Position numbers and translations under genes: made by a program. Under the pieces are notes generated by a model. It searched no databases, had not been told where the DNA came from, and saw nothing but the letters and a program-made list of their open reading frames with translations. From a virus, in the IMG/VR virus record IMGVR_UViG_3300042197_002149, positions 1 through 39,200 of that record: a stretch of DNA of 39,200 nucleotides; one strand, given 5' to 3'. This document shows positions 34,589 through 39,200 of the stretch, one piece after another; position 1 is the first letter of the stretch; each line of letters starts with the position of its first letter.

Positions 34589-34866
34589 GATAACGCAGCT
34601 TCAAGAGGGTTCATTTTGATTTGCATCGCAGAGTAAGGTGTAGTTTTCTGTGCGTCTACTACACTACCCACTGTCGATGAATTAACTGGGGCATGGTATT
34701 GTCCTGTTTTGGAATTGTAGAATCCCCAGATGCACTTAACAGGTTCACCATTATTATAATCGTAAATGCGATCATCACAGATCCAAATGGCAGTGACATT
34801 ACGCTTGAAAAATGTTTGTTCATAATGATAATTCTGTGGTGCTTTATGGGGAAACTTTACTGCCAT
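34585..34866 (-). CDS. 93-residue conserved cyanophage protein
   Basis: An ORF starting MAVKFPHKAPQNYHYEQTFF, then KRNVTAIWICDDRIYDYNNG and CIWGFYNSKTGQYHAPVNSS. The central part is beta-rich and aromatic. It begins two bases after the 77-residue gene's stop and overlaps the 59-residue gene start (ATGA). I recognise it from cyanophages but cannot assign a function. Confidence 0.75.
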   Translation of the reverse strand: MAVKFPHKAPQNYHYEQTFFKRNVTAIWICDDRIYDYNNGEPVKCIWGFYNSKTGQYHAPVNSSTVGSVVDAQKTTPYSAMQIKMNPLEAALS

Positions 34867-34868
34867 AA

Positions 34869-35102
34869 TCAGGTGATGAATGAGTCAATAATGCGGGATT
34901 CTTGTTCTTCAGCAAGTGCAAAACGTGGTGCCTTGACGATGTTTGCTAGAATACGATCATCATAGGATTCTGCATAATCATCACGCCAACTCAGCAATAG
35001 ATCGTGACATTCATTATCATCTTTGGCAATTACAGTGATTGTGCCACCGTATTCTGAAGTGGGAAAACCAACCCAATAATCGACAATGTAAAGTGATTTC
35101 AT
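34869..35102 (-). CDS. 77-residue conserved cyanophage protein
   Basis: An ORF starting MKSLYIVDYWVGFPTSEYGG, then TITVIAKDDNECHDLLLSWR and FALAEEQESRIIDSFIT: a small alpha/beta domain. It is the first gene behind the promoter at 35126-35154, which lies inside the end of the upstream 51-residue ORF. GGAG is not obvious before the ATG. Function unknown. Confidence 0.75.
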   Translation of the reverse strand: MKSLYIVDYWVGFPTSEYGGTITVIAKDDNECHDLLLSWRDDYAESYDDRILANIVKAPRFALAEEQESRIIDSFIT

Positions 35103-35115
35103 CTTTTCTGATTAA

Positions 35116-35271
35116 CTACTCCTTAATTTTAGATGATTGTTCCATGTTTGTCAACGCTTGCTGTTTGTAGTATGCTTTATACATGCGATCATCGCGTTGG
35201 ATTAGAAAAATGTTCCAACCAATAATAGCAAGGAAACCAAGTGAAAATGCGGTCAGATACTTCTTGTTCAT
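35116..35271 (-). CDS. 51-residue membrane-anchored small protein
   Basis: An ORF, MNKKYLTAFSLGFLAIIGWN, then IFLIQRDDRMYKAYYKQQ and a polar tail ending KIKE. Basic residues followed by a hydrophobic helix (about residues 6-24) predict a single-pass membrane anchor with the tail outside the cytoplasm. Its ATG overlaps the TGA of the 134-residue gene by four bases. The last codons contain the promoter for the next gene. Confidence 0.7.
   Translation of the reverse strand: MNKKYLTAFSLGFLAIIGWNIFLIQRDDRMYKAYYKQQALTNMEQSSKIKE
35126..35154 (-). promoter_or_regulatory. intragenic sigma70 promoter
   Basis: The minus strand shows perfect -35 TTGACA (35149-35154), 17 bases and -10 TAAAAT (35126-35131), in the last part of the 51-residue ORF. 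It precedes the ATG at 35102 by 23 bases, the same geometry and hexamers as the promoter at 26303-26331. Confidence 0.75.
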
Positions 35272-35672
35272 GCTGCAGCTCCTGCGGGAATTTCAACACC
35301 TTCCATGTAGGAATCGTGCCACTTACAAGTATCATAACACAACCAACCTTCAGATTCAGTGAAGACGTAACCAAACTCTTCATTATTCTGAAGAAACTCT
35401 GCCAGGTTATTGTCTAAACGAGGAGGGCAATCTTCACCACGCGAAGCATAATACAGGGGACCAACAGTAGGCAGAGTTTCATTCTGCCAACCAGCATTAG
35501 TACGAAGCGCAGAAATATCACCACCGTCGATCAGTTCGCGCACCTGATCTTCAGTGTTATAATGTGTGCGAAGAACACGACCATTAAAAGACGGATAGCC
35601 GTCATAATGACAATAAACAGACACGATTTGTCCGTCTTTAAGTTCTAGACCGATGCGAGAGCGGGTTGCCAT
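35268..35672 (-). CDS. 134-residue conserved phage protein (MATRSRIG family)
   Basis: An ORF starting MATRSRIGLELKDGQIVSVY, then CHYDGYPSFNGRVLRTHYN, RELIDGGDISALRT and PRLDNNLAEFLQNNEEFGYV. I recognise the MATRSRIGxE...YCHYDGYP signature as a family widespread in phages and some bacteria, without a known activity. It is the first gene behind cassette F and is coupled to the 51-residue membrane protein. The C-terminus contains WHDSYMEGVEIPAGAAA. Confidence 0.82.
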   Translation of the reverse strand: MATRSRIGLELKDGQIVSVYCHYDGYPSFNGRVLRTHYNTEDQVRELIDGGDISALRTNAGWQNETLPTVGPLYYASRGEDCPPRLDNNLAEFLQNNEEFGYVFTESEGWLCYDTCKWHDSYMEGVEIPAGAAA

Positions 35673-35695
35673 GTGGTGCTTGTCTCAACATGGCC

Positions 35696-35752
35696 AATAT
35701 ACGATGCTCAGACTGCCATAGGGGAATCAGTGGACAGCCTGCAAACTGTCAC
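35696..35752 (-). promoter_or_regulatory. PeSL-like cassette F (stem-loop plus promoter)
   Basis: The minus strand has GTGACAG and CTGTCCAC arms (35730-35752) overlapping the end of the 68-residue ORF, then -10 TATATT (35696-35701), GGCC and the leader CATGTTGAGA. No clear -35 is seen. It drives the MATRSRIG gene. Confidence 0.65.
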
Positions 35753-35955
35753 TCGCTCAGTGCTGATCCACGCCAATTCTTTGGAGCTGGAGGATCACAC
35801 TTTCCTTCTAAAGAACGTACCATTAGCTCAGCAAACTTTTCCATTTTTTCTGATGATACTGTTTGTGGAGCATAACTGATAGCATCTTTTAATGCTACCA
35901 GTTCATTCCACTCTTCTGTGCTAAGATTCTCTGAACCAGTTTTAGCAAGAGTCAT
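35749..35955 (-). CDS. 68-residue conserved cyanophage protein
   Basis: An ORF starting MTLAKTGSENLSTEEWNELV, then ALKDAISYAPQTVSSEKMEK and FAELMVRSLEGK. I recognise the TEEWNELxALKDAI...KMEKFxELMVRSL pattern from cyanomyoviruses. It is all-helical with a Pro-rich tail of about 14 residues that overlaps the cassette F hairpin. GGAGGG lies just before the ATG. Function unknown. Confidence 0.8.
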   Translation of the reverse strand: MTLAKTGSENLSTEEWNELVALKDAISYAPQTVSSEKMEKFAELMVRSLEGKCDPPAPKNWRGSALSE

Positions 35956-35976
35956 AATCCCTCCAAGTGTGCGGCT

Positions 35977-36005
35977 ATCATAACATTCATATCCTGCACT
36001 ATCTA
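35977..36005 (-). promoter_or_regulatory. sigma70-like promoter before the 68-residue gene
   Basis: The minus strand has -35 TAGATA (36000-36005, 4/6), 17 bases, and -10 TATGAT (35977-35982), followed by AGCC, one base from the GGCC found in the other cassettes. A GGAGGG ribosome site follows. Confidence 0.6.
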
Positions 36006-36038
36006 TAAATTTAACAATTTCTTTGGGATCATGAAACT

Positions 36039-36332
36039 TTACATAGTAAATCTATCAGATTTTGCCTGTCGAATAGCATTATCTTGTCCTAGATCAATCT
36101 TAAAATGTTGTAATTCTTCTTTCTTGGCTTTACGAACTTCGTATGTACTTTTCGCACGTTCTCCCCAGAAAAGTTTATCTCCTTCCTTTAATTTGAGATG
36201 CTTTCTTACTTCATTTGGAATAGAAATAATATATTCTTCTTTTCCATTTTCATTTCTGACCCTCTCTACAGGTAATGTCCAAATGGCTTCAGGCATTGCC
36301 TCAGATCCAAATTCTTCTAATTTTCTAGGCAT
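36039..36332 (-). CDS. AbrB-like (swapped-hairpin) DNA-binding protein
   Basis: A 97-residue protein with an AbrB/MazE-type swapped-hairpin domain: TLPVERVRNENGKEEYIISI, then PNEVRKHLKLKEGDKLFW. The pattern of strand, P-x-x-V/L-helix and EGD turn is the family signature. Such proteins bind DNA as dimers, as transcription regulators or antitoxins. The C-terminal 35 residues are basic. It overlaps the 164-residue protein by 8 bases; that protein ends in a related domain. No toxin gene is next to it. Confidence 0.75.
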   Translation of the reverse strand: MPRKLEEFGSEAMPEAIWTLPVERVRNENGKEEYIISIPNEVRKHLKLKEGDKLFWGERAKSTYEVRKAKKEELQHFKIDLGQDNAIRQAKSDRFTM

Positions 36333-36819
36333 GATCTACTTTTTTTAATGTAAATGAACCGTCATTATTATCTATCCACTCAATTTGATCGCCTTCAGAA
36401 ATGTTTGCTGCTTCTAGCAAATCATCTGGGAAACTAATAAAATATTCTGTTTCGTCAGTATCAAAATCCTTAACTTCTTCAACAGGTAGTCTCCATGTTT
36501 TAACTCGATCTGGCGCTTCTTTTTCTACAATTTCCCAAAAATCATTCCAAGCACTTTTACATTCTGGTGAGGGATCATCTTTATCACAGGTAAATGGCTC
36601 ACCAGTTGCACTGAGATCAACTGGACGATGGCCACTCATCAGTTCTAACAGTCCAAAACATTTTTGAGATTGTTCTTTATGATAGTTGTACTCATCTTGC
36701 ACAACTTTACGAATAGTAGAATAGATTTCATGGGGCGATGCCTCTGCACTTGAGAGTGCATCATGTAACCAATTCTCTAGATTTTCAAGAGAATACTTTT
36801 TATAATCAAAGTCAGTCAT
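36325..36819 (-). CDS. 164-residue protein with helical N-domain and AbrB-like C-domain
   Basis: The protein starts MTDFDYKKYSLENLENWLHD, has a helical half (residues 1-70, ALSSAEASPHEIYSTIRKV), an acidic linker with CDKDDPSPECKSAW, and a C-terminal AbrB-like segment (about 105-163): WRLPVEEVKDFDTDETEYFI, then LEAANISEGDQIEW. The C-domain closely parallels the downstream 97-residue protein, so the pair arose by duplication or fusion. I chose the ATG at 36819 because the upstream frame overlaps the 55-residue gene. It may be a DNA-binding regulator. Confidence 0.75.
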   Translation of the reverse strand: MTDFDYKKYSLENLENWLHDALSSAEASPHEIYSTIRKVVQDEYNYHKEQSQKCFGLLELMSGHRPVDLSATGEPFTCDKDDPSPECKSAWNDFWEIVEKEAPDRVKTWRLPVEEVKDFDTDETEYFISFPDDLLEAANISEGDQIEWIDNNDGSFTLKKVDHA

Positions 36820-36979
36820 GTTTCTTATAAACTCGCTTGAGATCTTTGTAAAGTTCTTTAATCTGCTCATAGGCCTGGTCTTCAGTGAGTTTATCACCCA
36901 GTTCAAGACCCACAATCAATTCTACACGATCACCGAATCGTGCAAGTGTTTTTTCAAAATGTGTTAAGTCTTCGTACAT
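36812..36979 (-). CDS. 55-residue helical protein
   Basis: An ORF starting MYEDLTHFEKTLARFGDRVE, then LIVGLELGDKLTEDQAYEQI and KELYKDLKRVYKKHD. It is helical, with an acidic first and basic last part. It overlaps the next gene by 8 bases. A late-like TATAAATG box lies 15 bases before the ATG, so it heads an operon with the AbrB-like pair. Function unknown. Confidence 0.75.
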   Translation of the reverse strand: MYEDLTHFEKTLARFGDRVELIVGLELGDKLTEDQAYEQIKELYKDLKRVYKKHD

Positions 36980-36993
36980 AATTGAATGTTGTG

Positions 36994-37001
36994 CATTTAT
37001 A
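36994..37001 (-). promoter_or_regulatory. T4-late-like promoter box
   Basis: The minus strand reads CTATAAATG (TATAAATG core) in the gap between the dioxygenase-like gene and the 55-residue gene. One base differs from the T4 late box. Confidence 0.5.
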
Positions 37002-37007
37002 GGGATT

Positions 37008-37601
37008 CTACACTACATCAAACCAAAAAACAAGTACTAGTCGAGAATTGAACATATTATTGCCAAAATAATAATATGGTGCATGATATCGAGTTCCATT
37101 ATATAAGACAAATCTATTAAATTTGTTTGTCAACTCCACTTCAATTTCAAAGTTTTTATTAAATTGTTCTTTATAGTCGGCAAACTCTGTTATAATTTTA
37201 ATGTCATGAGTTGAAGATGCAATACCAAAATTATTAGAATGTTCAACGCTGCTTATATCTACGATTTGATTGCAAAGTATTGTTCCAGAATGTTCTGGCG
37301 GATTCTCATTTAAATAAATCAATCCAGCATATTTTTGCCGATCTTTATGAATCAAACCAAGTCTATGAATACCTGATGTAATATGAAAAGCACAATAAAA
37401 ATTTATTATATTTGTATCAAGTGTTTTTTCTAAAAAAGTGACAATAGATGTAATAATTTTATCTTGAACTGAACATCTAATTCCAGGATAGTTTTTAGTA
37501 GAATCATTTAAGATGCAATCATATTTCTCCGAAAGAAGATTAAGTGCTATCTGTCTTATTTCATGCGGATTTTCAAAAAAATTATCAATGAGTTTATACA
37601 T
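37008..37601 (-). CDS. P4H/DUF6445-like Fe(II) dioxygenase paired with the halogenase
   Basis: A 197-residue protein with a prolyl-4-hydroxylase-like core: IHKD (His85 and Asp87) as HxD ligands, YAGLIYLNENPPEHSGT after it, then FNRFVLYNGTRYHAPYYYFG with His173 and SRLVLVFWFD with Arg187 for the co-substrate. DUF6445-type proteins of this shape often neighbour tryptophan halogenases in bacteria. Here the start overlaps the halogenase end by 8 bases, so the two are made together. Hydroxylation of the same substrate as the halogenase is a reasonable inference; the substrate is unknown. Confidence 0.75.
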   Translation of the reverse strand: MYKLIDNFFENPHEIRQIALNLLSEKYDCILNDSTKNYPGIRCSVQDKIITSIVTFLEKTLDTNIINFYCAFHITSGIHRLGLIHKDRQKYAGLIYLNENPPEHSGTILCNQIVDISSVEHSNNFGIASSTHDIKIITEFADYKEQFNKNFEIEVELTNKFNRFVLYNGTRYHAPYYYFGNNMFNSRLVLVFWFDVV

Positions 37602-39045
37602 TTAAAATTTGTTCAATAAATTTTTTGTGTCCAACCCAAAATAATTGTCTTTCAAAATTATTATAGTCATTCAGTTCTTTTTGAGATAATTCATATAGAT
37701 TATACTCTTCATATTCCGATATGATTTTATTACAATCAAACCAATCCAGTCCATAAAGAATCGGGATGTAATTTTCAGCATTAAACATTCCCCACGGACA
37801 ACTAATATCTGATGATAATGGTAATCTATTTTTCCACATATCAAGATAATTTTGAAGAGTTGGTGTCAATTCTAAATTATTCTTAACTTCTTTCCAAAAT
37901 GGAGTATCATCTCTCTTTATGAGATAGTGTGCCTGAACGTAATCTGCAATATTATCAAATATTGCATTTACATGTTTATTGCAACTGTCTTCATCATATG
38001 ATGGTAAAAAGTGCATGAAACAGAACATTTGTTGAATGACACTGCCAATAGATGTCGCTTCAAGTGGTTCCACAAAACTTTGAGCTAATCCAACACCATA
38101 ACAGTTTTTATGCCATGCCTTTTCTAAACGACCAGGATCAAACTTAAATGATCTTGCAACTTCTAATGTTTGACCATATGCTTCTTCCATTTCTTGATGA
38201 GCTTCATCTTTGCCGATAAATCCATCACAGTACACATATCCGTTTCCAGTTCTAGTCTGTGTTGGAATTGTCCAAGACCAACCATTTTTTCTTGCAGTGG
38301 ATTTTGTATATTTATTATATTCATCCATCTCCTCTGTTGGAAATGCAATAGCAGAATTTAATGGAAAATAGCGGGCATATGATTTCCACTTAATTCCATA
38401 AGTTTTATGTAAAAGAAGTTTTGCAAATCCTGTACAGTCGATGAAGAAATCTGCAAAATGTTCCCATTCACTTGATACAACAGAACGAATATCTCCAGTT
38501 TCCTCATCTAAAGTTGCACCTGTTAGATTATCAATAATGATTTCAATATTTCTTTTTTTACACTCCTCATGTAAAAATGTATTCAATGCAAATGTATCAA
38601 AATGATACTGATTTGTTGGGGAATCATTCAAATTATTGAAGTTATTTAATGCAACTTTATTTTCCCAAGTCTTATCAGATTGCATTTTTTGTGGTGCTTG
38701 AGATGTAGCAATAATATGAGCATAATTGAAGAAATAGCTACCCTTTATCTTTGAAAATGGTAATCCAACATTGTGCATAAAGTCATTTTCTGCCCAATTC
38801 TCAAAATATACACCAATCTTAAATGTACCATTGCAATGCAATATTGCATCAAGTTGATTCAGACCAATAAATGAACAGAATTGAGCCCAATGTTCGGTTG
38901 AACTTTCTCCAACTCCAACGATGCCAACATCAGCAGATTCTACAATCTTAATTTCTTTCTGAGGAAATCTTGTTTTAAGTATTAAAGCGGCAATACATCC
39001 TGCAGTACCACCGCCAACTACAATGATACTATCAATTTTTTTCAT
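37594..39045 (-). CDS. flavin-dependent halogenase (tryptophan halogenase family)
   Basis: A 483-residue FADH2-dependent halogenase. GGGTAGC (11-17) is the FAD dinucleotide-binding motif. GVGES (44-48) and GTFKIGVYFENW (73-84) hold the catalytic Lys76, equivalent to PrnA Lys79. GWSWTIP (254-260) is the WxWxIP fingerprint that blocks monooxygenase activity, and SFVEPLEATSIG (322-333) carries Glu325, equivalent to PrnA Glu346. All key residues are present, so it should be active with a flavin reductase supplied by the host. Cyanophage halogenases are known; VirX1 of cyanophage Syn10 iodinates many substrates. The natural substrate here is unknown. It overlaps a partial gene upstream and the dioxygenase downstream. 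Confidence 0.92.
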   Translation of the reverse strand: MKKIDSIIVVGGGTAGCIAALILKTRFPQKEIKIVESADVGIVGVGESSTEHWAQFCSFIGLNQLDAILHCNGTFKIGVYFENWAENDFMHNVGLPFSKIKGSYFFNYAHIIATSQAPQKMQSDKTWENKVALNNFNNLNDSPTNQYHFDTFALNTFLHEECKKRNIEIIIDNLTGATLDEETGDIRSVVSSEWEHFADFFIDCTGFAKLLLHKTYGIKWKSYARYFPLNSAIAFPTEEMDEYNKYTKSTARKNGWSWTIPTQTRTGNGYVYCDGFIGKDEAHQEMEEAYGQTLEVARSFKFDPGRLEKAWHKNCYGVGLAQSFVEPLEATSIGSVIQQMFCFMHFLPSYDEDSCNKHVNAIFDNIADYVQAHYLIKRDDTPFWKEVKNNLELTPTLQNYLDMWKNRLPLSSDISCPWGMFNAENYIPILYGLDWFDCNKIISEYEEYNLYELSQKELNDYNNFERQLFWVGHKKFIEQILNV

Positions 39046-39200
39046 TTAATTCTTTCCTCAATTCTTCAGCAAGTTTAATGGATCTCCTCCATATCATATA
39101 TTTAACAATCGGATTATCAGGACTCTGCATGATTTTCCACTTCAGTTTCTCATATTCCAATTTAATTCTTTGCTGTGTCAATACCAAAAAAGTTGCCAAG
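39032..39200 (-). CDS. partial hypothetical protein (C-terminal end)
   Basis: The last 55 codons of a frame that enters from beyond base 39200 and stops at 39034-39032. It overlaps the halogenase start by 14 bases. The visible end reads QQRIKLEYEKLKWKIMQSP, then KYMIWRRSIKLAEELRKEL: a basic helical tail. A start inside the window cannot be excluded (a TTG lies near 39180), so it may be a short complete peptide. Function unknown. Confidence 0.55.
   Translation of the reverse strand, partial: LATFLVLTQQRIKLEYEKLKWKIMQSPDNPIVKYMIWRRSIKLAEELRKELNEKN

Noticed and set aside
29774-35695. A conserved upstream mini-ORF starting ATG TTG AGA in the leaders
   Set aside because: Frame and length differ between cassettes: in frame in C, a short peptide in B, out of frame in D and E. 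The conservation is at DNA or RNA level.

Overview
The window is part of the genome of a T4-like cyanomyovirus, a contractile-tailed phage of marine Synechococcus or Prochlorococcus. The evidence is a T4-type neck and baseplate block (gp14, gp13, gp8, gp6 and gp25 homologues in T4-like order), a DUF4815 structural protein typical of marine T4-like phages, a viral flavin-dependent halogenase, and many small ORFs of kinds I recognise from cyanophages. Every gene I can support lies on the minus strand, so the window reads from right to left. All family names come from recognising sequence; no database search was possible.

Layout in minus-strand coordinates, low to high. Positions 1-24247 are an AT-rich virion block: neck proteins gp14 (cut by the window edge) and gp13, two small coupled ORFs, a 2498-residue DUF4815 protein, gp8, a 3689-residue structural protein, gp6 and gp25. 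Genes are separated by a few bases or overlap, and T4-late-like boxes (ATAAATA type) precede gp25 and gp8. Positions 24291-27415 hold small conserved cyanophage genes, a glycosyltransferase-like protein, a 2OG-Fe(II) oxygenase and a four-cysteine zinc-ribbon-like protein, with a clear terminator at 25175-25199.

Positions about 27500-36000 are a higher-GC accessory region of tiny ORFs, probably early-expressed. Groups of one to four genes are headed by host-like sigma70 promoters. Nine of these promoters share a TATNNT box followed directly by GGCC. Six of them carry an almost identical leader, and most have a stem-loop just upstream. This resembles the promoter-early stem-loop (PeSL) cassettes described in T4-type phages. 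The region also holds a HicA-like protein, a KxDG-type putative nucleotidyltransferase, a second 2OG-Fe(II) oxygenase, and several very small ORFs, some membrane-anchored, that overlap their neighbours by 1-14 bases.

Positions 36039-39200 hold two adjacent proteins with AbrB-like domains, a small helical protein, a P4H/DUF6445-like dioxygenase, and a flavin-dependent tryptophan-halogenase-family enzyme that keeps the catalytic Lys and Glu motifs. The last two overlap and probably act together to modify a host or virion molecule. I saw no tRNA, CRISPR array, insertion sequence or plus-strand gene.
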